From Sphingobacterium faecale (GTDB lineage Bacteria; Bacteroidota; Bacteroidia; Sphingobacteriales; Sphingobacteriaceae): 64,000 bases of DNA. The position numbers and the translations under genes were made by a program. A model generated the notes under the pieces. The model had not been told where the DNA came from. It ran no database searches and saw only the letters and a list, made by a program, of their open reading frames with translations. The DNA lies in NCBI RefSeq assembly GCF_016746095.1, contig NZ_JAERTY010000005.1:397326-461325 (forward strand), read 5' to 3'. Position 1 is the first letter of the stretch. Each line of letters begins with the position of its first letter. Below, piece after piece: positions 27,699-36,455 of this stretch.

Positions 27699-28084
27699 TA
27701 GCCCAACTTAACTATACAATCAATTTCCACTTTAATGCCTTCCGCTAATACAGACTGTACGGTAGTTCTCGCCGGTCTCACCCCCTTAAAATAAGTTCCA
27801 TAAACCTTATTAAAGCGATCGAAATCAGCAATATCAGCCAGATGGACCGTACTCTTGACCACGTCATCCATAGTACCTCCAGCAGCCTCTACAATAAGTT
27901 TAATGTTATCTAAAGTTCGTATTGTCTCCTCTTCAATAGATCCAAGTACAAACTCTGAACGCTTGAAGTCCACACTCGCCTGCCCCGAAACAAACAAGAG
28001 TCCATCAATCTGCACAGCATCAGAATATGCACCGGTTACAAAATTTAAATCTCTATCTGGATGAATGATTTTTCTCTTTTCCAT
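27698..28084 (-). CDS. RidA family enamine/imine deaminase
   Basis: A 128-aa protein of the YjgF/YER057c/UK114 family. Conserved features are AYSDAVQIDGLLFVSGQ, the Arg in VRPARTTVQSVL that binds the substrate carboxylate, and the closing VEIDCIVKL with its Glu. RidA proteins hydrolyse reactive enamine/imine intermediates released by PLP enzymes. As first gene of the operon, followed by PLP enzymes, it probably protects against or processes such intermediates made by this pathway. Confidence 0.92.
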   Translation of the reverse strand: MEKRKIIHPDRDLNFVTGAYSDAVQIDGLLFVSGQASVDFKRSEFVLGSIEEETIRTLDNIKLIVEAAGGTMDDVVKSTVHLADIADFDRFNKVYGTYFKGVRPARTTVQSVLAEGIKVEIDCIVKLG

Positions 28085-28103
28085 AGCTTTACATTTAGTT
28101 ATC

Positions 28104-28111
28104 CAAAACTA
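28104..28111 (-). promoter_or_regulatory. Bacteroidota -7 box for the 28-kb minus-strand operon
   Basis: The minus strand reads TAGTTTTG, an exact fit to TAnnTTTG, 20 bases before the RidA start, giving a short leader of about 14 nt. A -33 TTG is not obvious. It is the best candidate for the operon's main promoter. Confidence 0.4.
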
Positions 28112-28273
28112 GGGTACATCTGCCCCGAAAGCCTATGTATTTATATCAAAATCTTACACTATTTTTCAATCTCGCTTCCGGCAAATCTTATCTATCCTTT
28201 CAAGCACTTTAGTTACCAACTTTCTATAAGACATCAAAAAAACAAAGGCCGGCAAAACCTAGAGTGCCGATCG

Positions 28274-28283
28274 CCCCCCCCCC
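28274..28283. repeat. homopolymeric C10 tract
   Basis: Ten consecutive C residues lie in the divergent intergenic region, about 190 bp upstream of ridA and 90 bp upstream of the TACATTTG box. Tracts of this length are prone to slipped-strand length change. Confidence 0.8.
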
Positions 28284-28369
28284 GAAGTTTTCACCTAACT
28301 ATTCCTGCTTTTAACCGAAAAATAAGATCCTTTGATCGAAAGCCCATTTCTCTTCTCTCCATTCTCTCC

Positions 28370-28377
28370 TACATTTG
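28370..28377 (+). promoter_or_regulatory. Bacteroidota -7 box before the lumazine-binding-like gene
   Basis: TACATTTG fits TAnnTTTG exactly; the implied leader is about 100 nt. No clear -33 element. Confidence 0.35.
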
Positions 28378-28483
28378 AATCAACAAATACGAAACAAAGT
28401 GATAACAGATGCAACCATTTAAAAATACCAAGCGTCTTATCAACAGGAAAAAATAGATTAACAAACGACATAAAAAAACAACC

Positions 28484-28912
28484 ATGTACAAACTCATCGC
28501 CATCATTACCGCTAGCCTATTTACGTTCGCATCTGGATTTAACGTATCAGCCCGAGAAACCGTCAACCCACTAAAAGACGTAAATACGAAAACCATAACC
28601 CTCACTTATGTAGAGGCTATTACACGGGGCAATACCGACTTCCACAAGCAGCTGTTCACCGCAGATTTTGAATATCTCAATTCCGCCAGCAACCAAGTCT
28701 CTAACAGAACAGCCTACTTAGGGTTCTTAAAAGCGAACAAAGGCATCCAATATAACTGTAAGACCGATTACGAGATATTAGACCAAGCTGGCAAAACGTC
28801 CGTAGCCAAAGTGTCCATGCAATTCGAAAACTTCACCCGCGTCGATTACGTTACCATGCTACAGTCTACGAATGGATGGAAAATCAGCAAGGTAGTAACG
28901 ACCTACCCATAA
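28484..28912 (+). CDS. putative lumazine-binding (NTF2-like) secreted protein
   Basis: A 142-aa protein with a signal peptide ending near residue 24 (FNVSARE). The mature part fits the putative lumazine-binding domain of the NTF2-like superfamily: YVEAITRGNTDFHKQLFTADFEY, then a beta sheet ending GWKISKVVTTYP. These small cone-shaped domains bind small ligands or are enzymes such as isomerases. No ligand is known here. It is separate from the two barrel genes by a hairpin at 28965-28984 and a new promoter. Confidence 0.7.
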   Translation: MYKLIAIITASLFTFASGFNVSARETVNPLKDVNTKTITLTYVEAITRGNTDFHKQLFTADFEYLNSASNQVSNRTAYLGFLKANKGIQYNCKTDYEILDQAGKTSVAKVSMQFENFTRVDYVTMLQSTNGWKISKVVTTYP

Positions 28913-28964
28913 GAAACGGAGAAGTCTTCATATCCATCATTAGCATCAGTTTTATACTGGCTGC

Positions 28965-28984
28965 TTCACTAGGCTGCTAGTGAA
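28965..28984 (+). terminator. hairpin after the 28484 gene
   Basis: TTCACTAG and CTAGTGAA form a perfect 8-bp stem with a 4-nt loop 52 bp past the stop. No U-run follows, so termination is uncertain. Confidence 0.35.
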
Positions 28985-29040
28985 AGAATAATAAACATGA
29001 TTAATCAAGCAATGATATTTCTAAATTCATTGAAAACAAG

Positions 29041-29048
29041 TAACTTTG
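29041..29048 (+). promoter_or_regulatory. Bacteroidota -7 box before the beta-barrel pair
   Basis: TAACTTTG matches TAnnTTTG and lies 17 bp before the ATG at 29065. A TTG at 29030-29032 is too close to serve as the -33 element. If the box is used, the leader is very short, and the second ATG at 29071 may be the true start. Confidence 0.45.
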
Positions 29049-29064
29049 CCCCCGATTATTAGTC

Positions 29065-29781
29065 ATGATTATGAAAAAAACACTTACTTTGCTTGCTATA
29101 GTAGCATGTTTTAGTATGAGCCATGCTCAAGAGACAAAGTTTCTCCTCGAACTGGGCGGTTCCTACACCAACAAACAAAACGACCAGCCACCAACCGGAC
29201 AGTTATTTTATACGTCTTTAAAGACAATAGCGCCCCGTTTAAATGTGCAGCTGGGCTACAAAATCACAGCACATTCCTACCTTGGGCTAAACTATCAACA
29301 TAGGAAGACAAGCCTCTTGCAAGAGTCACGACACACCAACAGCGACTTTAGTTCCTACAACAAAATTGAGGAAAAGGTAAAAAACAATGCTTACGGCATT
29401 TTCTACAGGCATTATTTCTTACCTATCGATAAGAGCAGATGGAATGGCTTTGTGGAGCTGGCTCCCAGCTTAGCCCTGCAACGGACTGATAATGAAAAAT
29501 CTAAACGCACGGTCAACAATACCACCTCTTATACCCAAGAGGAATCCTTTTCTAATCATTTTAAAAAAGAGAAAAACCTAGATACGGACCTCCGAATTGG
29601 AGGTTCCTATGCCATATCTGATAATTTCATGGTGCAGCTATCGCTTCATTCATTAGCGAATATCACCCATACCTTCGAAGATTCCGTTTTCAAAGAAACC
29701 GGAGAAGAAAAAGCAACTTCTTTCCAATTCTTAAAATCGCCTTTAGCGAACACTTACCTTTCTTTACTATTCAAAATCTAA
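29065..29781 (+). CDS. outer-membrane beta-barrel family protein
   Basis: A 238-aa protein with a signal peptide (LTLLAIVACFSMSHAQ). The mature chain alternates polar and hydrophobic residues with frequent aromatic girdle residues (LNVQLGYKITAHSYLGLNYQH, NAYGIFYRHYF, TYLSLLFKI at the C-terminus), which fits an eight- to ten-strand barrel. The terminal Ile and the pattern of its last strand fit BAM substrates. Function is unknown. A paralogous barrel follows 6 bp later. An alternative ATG lies at 29071. Confidence 0.7.
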   Translation: MIMKKTLTLLAIVACFSMSHAQETKFLLELGGSYTNKQNDQPPTGQLFYTSLKTIAPRLNVQLGYKITAHSYLGLNYQHRKTSLLQESRHTNSDFSSYNKIEEKVKNNAYGIFYRHYFLPIDKSRWNGFVELAPSLALQRTDNEKSKRTVNNTTSYTQEESFSNHFKKEKNLDTDLRIGGSYAISDNFMVQLSLHSLANITHTFEDSVFKETGEEKATSFQFLKSPLANTYLSLLFKI

Positions 29782-29787
29782 ATCAAC

Positions 29788-30450
29788 ATGACTAAATATT
29801 ACATTTTAACCGTTTTAAGCAGTATTTTTATCTTCAGCGTTAGTTATGCTCAAGATAAAAAGATAACAATATCAGCACATACCAATTTCAGTAAACAGGA
29901 AGCTAAAAATAATTCATTATCACCAATAAATGACATCTACAGGGACTTTAATTTAACACCTCGCATATCTTACAAAATCAGCAAAATGTGGGCCTTAGGA
30001 GCTTTGTATCAATATGGTGTCAACAAAAACACCACGTCCATAATTATTCCCATCGTCAACGCCAATGAAACTACACGAGTTTATGTTGAGCAAGAACAGA
30101 AATCTACGACTAATACTTTTGGATTATTTGTTCAATCCTATCTCTACGATAATGGCAAGTTTGCGGCTTTTCTCGAAGTCGATGGGTTAAAAGGGAAAAC
30201 AAAAACTACATTCGATATAGAAGAGGGTATCATGCCATCGCCTGATATCAAATATAATAGTTTTTCCTCAGGCCTTCATGCAGGAGGGCGTTATACCTTT
30301 TTCAAGGGCCTTGGTATAGAAGCCAGACTCAATCAGTTAGTTCAATACAAAAAAAGCAAACTAGCCGATGAGAACGTCAAAGACTCCTATTTTCGTGTGC
30401 TCAGCGATATATGGCGAGATTGTTCGATTGGTCTAGCCTATCAATTCTAG
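29788..30450 (+). CDS. outer-membrane beta-barrel family protein, second copy
   Basis: A 220-aa protein with a signal peptide (LSSIFIFSVSYAQ) and the same barrel layout as its upstream neighbour: ISYKISKMWALGALYQYG, TFGLFVQSYLYDNGKFAAFLEVDG, ending SIGLAYQF with a terminal Phe. Sequence identity with the neighbour is low but the strand order and turn positions agree, so they are probably old tandem duplicates. Nothing in the sequence gives a substrate. Confidence 0.7.
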   Translation: MTKYYILTVLSSIFIFSVSYAQDKKITISAHTNFSKQEAKNNSLSPINDIYRDFNLTPRISYKISKMWALGALYQYGVNKNTTSIIIPIVNANETTRVYVEQEQKSTTNTFGLFVQSYLYDNGKFAAFLEVDGLKGKTKTTFDIEEGIMPSPDIKYNSFSSGLHAGGRYTFFKGLGIEARLNQLVQYKKSKLADENVKDSYFRVLSDIWRDCSIGLAYQF

Positions 30451-30466
30451 TGTAAGTTACAAAACA

Positions 30467-30497
30467 GAACAGGCCTAACTTTCCATTAGGCCTGTTC
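30467..30497. terminator. strong hairpin, probable terminator between convergent genes
   Basis: GAACAGGCCTAA pairs perfectly with TTAGGCCTGTTC around a 7-nt loop, giving a 12-bp stem 17 bp past the barrel stop. There is no U-run on the plus strand. On the minus strand the stem is followed by TGTTTTG, so it could serve the DUF4132 operon, which ends 180 bp away. Confidence 0.55.
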
Positions 30498-30527
30498 CAT
30501 AAAATAATACATTAACCCTATACAGTT

Positions 30528-30660
30528 CATAGACCTTCCGATGTATCGGAACAGGTCTACCACAAGGTTCCCGGGCTAAACTCGGGACTTCGCGAGAGCC
30601 TGTTCCGCCTTTGCGCAATGACGTATAAACTCTACACTTGTTAACTCGATAACAAGTTCA
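30528..30660. repeat. structured extragenic repeat region
   Basis: Several nested palindromes are visible: AGACCT..AGGTCT enclosing CCGAT/ATCGG (30530-30557), then TCCCG/CGGGA, then TTGCGCAATGACG and a CTTGTTAACTCGATAACAAG hairpin. The words AACAGG/CCTGTT recur. The TTGCGCAATGACG part resembles widespread Bacteroidota extragenic repeats, and the GTTAAC part resembles the repeats at 48211-48436. Confidence 0.5.
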
Positions 30661-30677
30661 CTTCATAACTCCATAAC

Positions 30678-31091
30678 TCAATACCTCATCCCCACTAGAA
30701 AAGTCAGCCGTATAAAAGCCACCTCACTCTTATCCTTAAGGTGAATCGGGGCATCCAGCGATTTAAGCTCCGTACCATCTACAAACACCACATACAGGCC
30801 ATCTTCAAAAGCCTGTATCGCCGTATCCAAGGCCTTCTTTATAGCCACCTCTTCCAGGTTATCGATATCACTAAATGCAATCTTTCCCCCTTCCGCCTGT
30901 TCACCTATCTGTTGCGGATTCAGGAAGGATACCAAAGGTATCTCTTCCCTGTAACGATTATATCGTTGTACTTCATTCTCTACGCATGCCGTTATCAGTT
31001 CTTTCAAGGTAGCGGGCACCTCCTCCAGCTGATAAGGAACATTGATCACCCTCTTCTTCCCCAGTCGCTTTAATTGTAAGGTCAGCTCCAT
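30678..31091 (-). CDS. small partner protein of the DUF4132 gene, function unknown
   Basis: A 137-aa cytoplasmic protein without signal peptide or membrane segment. It starts 3 bp after the DUF4132 stop, so it is translated from the same mRNA. An N-terminal beta-hairpin (MELTLQLKRLGKKRVINV) is followed by helices and a C-terminal strand pair with DGTELKSLDAPIHLKDKSEVAFIRL. I do not recognise a family. Its constant pairing with the large protein should be tested; a chaperone or binding subunit is conceivable. Confidence 0.65.
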   Translation of the reverse strand: MELTLQLKRLGKKRVINVPYQLEEVPATLKELITACVENEVQRYNRYREEIPLVSFLNPQQIGEQAEGGKIAFSDIDNLEEVAIKKALDTAIQAFEDGLYVVFVDGTELKSLDAPIHLKDKSEVAFIRLTFLVGMRY

Positions 31092-31094
31092 CAG

Positions 31095-34000
31095 TTAAGC
31101 ATTAATCTGTTCCAGAATAGTCGGATCCTTGATCTTGTCGTCCTGCGCCAGGTAGCGCATTTTGCTGATTATCTCAGCCGATTTCGGATCATCATCGACA
31201 AACGGTAAGAACACCCTTCCCCTATGCTGACTGTGCACCGGTATAATCGACAGCTGCCTTCCACCTTTACTCACCATACCACTGCCCAAATGTATGCTGT
31301 ACTCCGCCAACTTACCGCTCACCAGAATATGACGATCTTTGACCTCAATATTATCCAGGCCAAACAACTGTGCACTCTCCCTGGCCAGGGCAGCCCGCAT
31401 CTCCATACTGCTATGGCTCGCTTCCGGATCCACTTCACCCACATGCGCTACAGAAACCACCAGATCCATATCCCGCATTACTTCGGAAAAGATCACCGGA
31501 TCAATAGCCTCAAACGGCAATAAAGACCTGTCTTTTAGCGAATAGAAACAAATCAGTTCCAGTGTCGGTGCTTCCACATCCGATGGTGTAAACCAATCCG
31601 CCATAGCAAACATCGTTACCAGATAGCCTTCTTTATGAAACACCTTCTGCAATCCCTCTTCGTAGCTTACTGTCCACCCACGTCCCCGCAATAGCGCTAC
31701 CGTCTTCTGTGGCTGTATCTGATGTCCCTGATAGCGGGTCGATCGCGTACGTTGCTCCATTTCATCCGCCGTAGGCACATACAGCTCCCGGAAGACCTGC
31801 TTGAAAGGCTGCTTCATCTCGTTAACAAAGAGATAGCGCTGGAAAAGATCCCATTGCACCGAGTGGAATAAATCATAAGGATGCGCAATCACCAGTTCGT
31901 CCATATCCGTCACCACTATCGCCTTACCATCGGTATCCATCAGACCAGACGCCGACCAGAAGCCCGCCTTTTGTGTGTTAGGTATATACAGCACCAACTT
32001 ACTGAGCATCGCCCTCACGATCGGATGTTCCATAATCTGCCTCAATTCAGCCACCGAGTATCTGTCCCTTCGTAACATTGAATTTTCCAACGCCAGCTTC
32101 GTTCTCGAAAACTGTTTGGTCAGATACGTCTTTCCATCTTTCAGCGCTTCAATAAGCTTGTTCTTCTTATATTTGTCCGGAATACTCTTCAGCGCTTTAT
32201 CCTTTCTGCTCACCTGCAGATCCGCCTTACCTTCCTCATTCACGACCAGTTCCACCCGCACATCGTCCACCTCGACCACCGACTCCTGCATGATCTGCTG
32301 TGTAGCCTTTCCTTCCATCGCCCATACAAAACGTATGCTATCGTCAAATCCCGCATTCCGTGCCAGGTTATCCAATCCAATCTCTACCGCATTCTTTTCA
32401 CTCTCCTGCCGCTGCGCGCCAAACTGCTTGCTTTCCTTGAGGAAAGTCTGCAATATAGTATACCTTTTTAGCAGATCCCCCTCCGGATTAGCCTTGGATA
32501 TAGGGATCAGTCCCAATGCCATGACATAGTCCTTATCCCGCTTTTCATTGATCTTTTTCAAGGTCTCCGTAATCTTGGTTTCCCCCAATAGTACGGACGA
32601 ATAGGTTTTCACCCGACGGTAGCCCATACCATCCGACAGGTACTTGGCCGATTCGTGGAGCAATTTCCAATTGGCCTTGCCCAGATTGGCGTACACCCGC
32701 TTGAACCAATCGATATCGATCGCTCCCTTTTGGAAGTCATTACGAGGCACATTCGAATAGCGCGACAGAATAGTTTCCTTTTCGGCATCCATATAATCCG
32801 TCGTATGCGCCAGGAACCACCATACGGCCTCTTCCAGGCTTGGGATCTGCATGTAGTCCCCCAGCCAGTCCGCCCATTGCGTAGCGTAGCAAGATACCTC
32901 TACCAGTCGTTTCTTCTCCAGTTTACTGGCTTTAAGCTGTTTCGCAAATTCTCCGAAAAGCTCCTCTTCCGCAGGGCGGCATTTTTTTAGGATATGGCTA
33001 AACGTATACTTCCTGTCCGTACCCCCGCCGTAGCTATACCCCCGATCAAAATTTTCCTTCCCCATACGCTGCAGTACCTCAAAGAAATAGCTGGTCCCTT
33101 CCACCAGCTGAATCTTAGCCATATAAGGCGAGGCTTCCGTCGGCATATCGCCCCGTTCCAGTTCGACCGTCAACATATTTTTCTTCAGCAGACCGTTGAT
33201 TTCCGGCATGGTATAATGCTTGAGGCGTTGCGTATGATAATTCTGTCCCCCATCCAACAGGAAAAATAAATCCTTATTCAAAAGGGATAGAAATAGCAGA
33301 TCATCGTTATTGATCAACTGCAGGCTATACGCTTTGAACAGCAGTTCAAAACCCGGAGTCTCCACTTTTATAGTACTGGACGTATCAAACACCTTATTTA
33401 AGAAAGGTACCACGTCCTGTACCTTTTCGATAGATCTCCCTTGTGCCAACTGCTGGGCGGTGATATATAACCGCAATTGATACAGGCGCAACAATTGCTT
33501 TTCATCATAGTATGCGTAATCATCGTCCATAATCGGATAGAACATCGCGCCTATCAGATCAGTCCACAGCAGCTGCTGGTTATAATAATATTCGACATTA
33601 TTAAAGGTCATACCTTTCAGCTCTTCCGAGAAACGGGCTATGCTATCCTCGAGGACATCCAGCTTGTACGCTGTCCATGTTGGTTTATCTGCATACGCAT
33701 CCAACAGATGCGTCAATATCGTTATTATCTTGTTCGAATCACTATAATAGAAATAGTTGACCTTATCATAATTAAGACTTTCAAATTCAGGAATGTATTG
33801 CCGTTGAAATGCTTTTAGATCAGCTTGGGTCTCTTGCCTGTTGTATACACTTCTGATGTACCATATTACAGCATAAAGCTCAAAATCATTGAGTCCGGCT
33901 TCCTTATACCAAGACTTCCAAAGATCAGCCAAAGGCAGGTTATCCAGCCGCTGCATCGGGTCACTGTCCTCTTCCAACCGTTTTAGATGAGTTATCGAGT

Positions 34001-36101
34001 TCATCAGCATTGTGGTTTCCTGAGATCCCTGATACCCTTCGTAAGTATATTCTGTCTTCCTGTTTTCGTCAAATAAGGCATAGAGCTTATTCATCCCTTT
34101 GACGGTCTTTTTGACATCGATCAGTTCCGGGAAAAGAAAATCAGATTTCTTGAAGCTCAGCAACTTCTTTTTAGGTTGTTCAAACTGAAGTTTCGGCAGT
34201 CTGAAATCCGTCAGTCCACTATAGTCTATCGCACCGAAACCATTCGCCAACGTAAACGCTGATCCCTGAGCGGTATGATCCAGTTTGGCCAATAAAATAG
34301 ATTCGTTCTTTCCGGCCTTCCGTGCAGCGTATTTATCCTTCTGCTCTAGAATAAAGTCCGCCCATTCTGCTTTATCCTGCAACATCGTCAGCATTTCAAG
34401 ACCACCCAGGCGCTGATCTACACTCGACGAAACTAACAAACGTGACAACACATCTTTTAAGGTATCTGTTGGCTGCAGCAGCAACAGCCCCATCGAGGCC
34501 TGCCGCAATTCCTTTCCTTTACGTGTCAGCAAACTCTCCAATAAGACAATGTCTTCTGCAAGAATAGATACCGAACGCATGAGATTAATCCCTGTAAACG
34601 AGACCGAGGTATTCCGGTCTACTATCGCCTGACGGATCACCTTGCGCTGCCAATCATCCTCCTGAAGATCCATCTGGCTAACCTTTCCTCCATTGCTTTG
34701 GAACGACCAGCTGTAGGTATAATGATCCGGGAACAACTTACGCATCAGCCTCTCGCGCGAACTCGATGGAACTGCGCCCAGGTCATTTGCCAATAGTACA
34801 AACTGATGCGGCTGTAGGTAGTCGAATAAGCCGTCATATATATTTTCTGGCTTTATGGTATAACTCTTCCACGAGAATCCTCTCTCTGTATAGGTCTTTC
34901 CAGCAGAGGGCAACTTGGCGGCAGTAGCGATATATTTCGCCAATAGTGTGTCCGACATGTCGTGCTTAAATAAGTTGACCAACAACCAGTAGTCCAGCTC
35001 GATATCCTCGCCCGCATGTGCTTCGGCATAATCGATCAGGTCCGAATTCGTCCGTTCGGTCTCCCGCATAAAAAACAGTGCAACCAATTTGGATTCCAAA
35101 GCACTCTTTTCATCCGTAACTACCCGAACAACAGCCGCATTAGCTTCATCCACATCGACTATTGCTTTCGACCATAGAGCGACATACAATTCCAGATTAT
35201 CCTTACTCTGCAACGCGCCTTCGACCTGCTCGGGATGATCCAAAAACTGAAGCGCCAACTCCAGCGTGCGCTTTATCGTAGCTGCCTTTGGAGCCTCCCA
35301 TCCAAACCCAAACCAGGTATCCACTGCTCGTACCACCGACGAAAAACGCACTAGATTATGCTCCAGGATCAAACGTATAAAACGCTTCAGCGCTTTAACC
35401 GAAGTAAAGTCCAGTGTTTCCAGTATGGTCTGCCGCAATCCCTCCTGCTGCTGTGCAGCCAATAGCACCTTCTCAACCAACAAATGGTTAGCATCGTCCT
35501 CCGTCAAGAGCAAGGCCCTTATGAGCTCTGTCGATACCCCACCGATCTCATGTTCCCCTAAAAACATCTCCTCCAGCAAAGGATAATATTTCTGCGGTTC
35601 ATCCATCAATAATAAGGCATAATACAGACCGATATCCTGCACATTCTGATACACATCGTATTGCATCTGATCCAGCGGATCCATCGTATTAAAAGAAGTG
35701 TAACCACCATAATACAGGGAGTTCAACCGCCCCAGCTTCGTTTTGGAATACGCCCTTGACGGATCTATCCGAAACGGTCTCCGGCTATACCTATCCTGAA
35801 AAGGCAGACGATCCATCAAGTCCCATATCCGGACGATATAAGGCCCCATCTTAGTGCCGAACAATAAGTTTGCAAGCTCCCCTCCCTCCTTTGTATTCCA
35901 GGGATTGGTTTTTGGATCGGTGCCAAACTGCTCCTCATACATACGGAAATTGGCACTGTAGTCATAATATTCAGACAACTGGTTGCTTATATAAAGCCCC
36001 AGTATTCTATAAGGTTCAGAAAATCGTTCAAAATCTTCCTTAGGAATAGCGATTCTATCGTGTTTGTTTATAAATTCTCTAGCTTTCTCAGCAGGGATCA
36101 T
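31095..36101 (-). CDS. DUF4132 (MolR-like) giant protein
   Basis: A 1668-aa cytoplasmic protein with no signal peptide. Most of the chain is helical and HEAT-like, from about residue 150 to 1250, with the DUF5724-type layout. Residues about 1290-1480 match DUF4132 (ALENSMLRRDRYSVAEL, the segment MEHPIVRAMLSKLVLYIP, DELVIAHPYDLF, FKQVFRELYVPT). The closing 150 residues include MEMRAALARESAQLFGLDNIEV and GRVFLPFVDDDPKSAEIISK, which are typical of these proteins. E. coli MolR, annotated as a molybdate-metabolism regulator, is the named relative, but the biochemical function is unknown. It forms a two-gene operon with the small gene after it. Confidence 0.82.
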   Translation of the reverse strand: MIPAEKAREFINKHDRIAIPKEDFERFSEPYRILGLYISNQLSEYYDYSANFRMYEEQFGTDPKTNPWNTKEGGELANLLFGTKMGPYIVRIWDLMDRLPFQDRYSRRPFRIDPSRAYSKTKLGRLNSLYYGGYTSFNTMDPLDQMQYDVYQNVQDIGLYYALLLMDEPQKYYPLLEEMFLGEHEIGGVSTELIRALLLTEDDANHLLVEKVLLAAQQQEGLRQTILETLDFTSVKALKRFIRLILEHNLVRFSSVVRAVDTWFGFGWEAPKAATIKRTLELALQFLDHPEQVEGALQSKDNLELYVALWSKAIVDVDEANAAVVRVVTDEKSALESKLVALFFMRETERTNSDLIDYAEAHAGEDIELDYWLLVNLFKHDMSDTLLAKYIATAAKLPSAGKTYTERGFSWKSYTIKPENIYDGLFDYLQPHQFVLLANDLGAVPSSSRERLMRKLFPDHYTYSWSFQSNGGKVSQMDLQEDDWQRKVIRQAIVDRNTSVSFTGINLMRSVSILAEDIVLLESLLTRKGKELRQASMGLLLLQPTDTLKDVLSRLLVSSSVDQRLGGLEMLTMLQDKAEWADFILEQKDKYAARKAGKNESILLAKLDHTAQGSAFTLANGFGAIDYSGLTDFRLPKLQFEQPKKKLLSFKKSDFLFPELIDVKKTVKGMNKLYALFDENRKTEYTYEGYQGSQETTMLMNSITHLKRLEEDSDPMQRLDNLPLADLWKSWYKEAGLNDFELYAVIWYIRSVYNRQETQADLKAFQRQYIPEFESLNYDKVNYFYYSDSNKIITILTHLLDAYADKPTWTAYKLDVLEDSIARFSEELKGMTFNNVEYYYNQQLLWTDLIGAMFYPIMDDDYAYYDEKQLLRLYQLRLYITAQQLAQGRSIEKVQDVVPFLNKVFDTSSTIKVETPGFELLFKAYSLQLINNDDLLFLSLLNKDLFFLLDGGQNYHTQRLKHYTMPEINGLLKKNMLTVELERGDMPTEASPYMAKIQLVEGTSYFFEVLQRMGKENFDRGYSYGGGTDRKYTFSHILKKCRPAEEELFGEFAKQLKASKLEKKRLVEVSCYATQWADWLGDYMQIPSLEEAVWWFLAHTTDYMDAEKETILSRYSNVPRNDFQKGAIDIDWFKRVYANLGKANWKLLHESAKYLSDGMGYRRVKTYSSVLLGETKITETLKKINEKRDKDYVMALGLIPISKANPEGDLLKRYTILQTFLKESKQFGAQRQESEKNAVEIGLDNLARNAGFDDSIRFVWAMEGKATQQIMQESVVEVDDVRVELVVNEEGKADLQVSRKDKALKSIPDKYKKNKLIEALKDGKTYLTKQFSRTKLALENSMLRRDRYSVAELRQIMEHPIVRAMLSKLVLYIPNTQKAGFWSASGLMDTDGKAIVVTDMDELVIAHPYDLFHSVQWDLFQRYLFVNEMKQPFKQVFRELYVPTADEMEQRTRSTRYQGHQIQPQKTVALLRGRGWTVSYEEGLQKVFHKEGYLVTMFAMADWFTPSDVEAPTLELICFYSLKDRSLLPFEAIDPVIFSEVMRDMDLVVSVAHVGEVDPEASHSSMEMRAALARESAQLFGLDNIEVKDRHILVSGKLAEYSIHLGSGMVSKGGRQLSIIPVHSQHRGRVFLPFVDDDPKSAEIISKMRYLAQDDKIKDPTILEQINA

Positions 36102-36455
36102 ATGTTGTCGTTATTAAGTTGAAAATCGAAATATAACGTCCACCCTAAAATAACGAATTAATTGGATGGCTAAGAATATAAATCTTACCAGACAATCTAC
36201 GAAAAATACCACATACGGATCGGTTCGGTCTTATATTCGCACGAATTGGTTTACAATCCGTATTTTTCATCAGCTTCGTACCCATAATGTAAAATAGCTG
36301 TGCTGATAAATTGTCTACTTCATTACCTTCACACAATTTAACATCAATTTAACAAACTATCGTATAGAATAGTTAACATTTAATCGTAAGTTTACACTGT
36401 TCAGTCAATTTAGGCTGTCATAAAAAAATCAACTTAATTCCCCTTTACCGTTTCA
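36102..36455. other. divergent intergenic region between DUF4132 and desaturase genes
   Basis: 354 bp of AT-rich sequence. It contains a small inverted repeat AACTAT/ATAGTT (36355-36374) and a near-consensus -7 box TAAGTTTA (36387-36394, 7 of 8 positions) about 60 bp before the desaturase start. A 63-codon minus-strand frame has no recognisable features and was not called. No RNA gene seen. Confidence 0.5.

Larger units (their letters stand above)
28085..28483. other. divergent intergenic region between the big operon and the 28484 gene
   Basis: A 399-bp non-coding region from which both flanking genes diverge. It holds a TAGTTTTG -7 box for the minus-strand operon (28104-28111), a TACATTTG -7 box for the plus gene (28370-28377) and a run of ten C at 28274-28283. 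No RNA gene was recognised; short open frames here have no recognisable features. Confidence 0.6.

Noticed and set aside
28369..28605. 78-codon minus-strand frame overlapping the start of the lumazine-binding-like gene
   Set aside because: It is antisense to a gene with a convincing signal peptide, and its own translation has no family features.
36145..36336. 63-codon minus-strand frame upstream of DUF4132
   Set aside because: No recognisable motif, no clear ribosome site, and it occupies what looks like a divergent promoter region.
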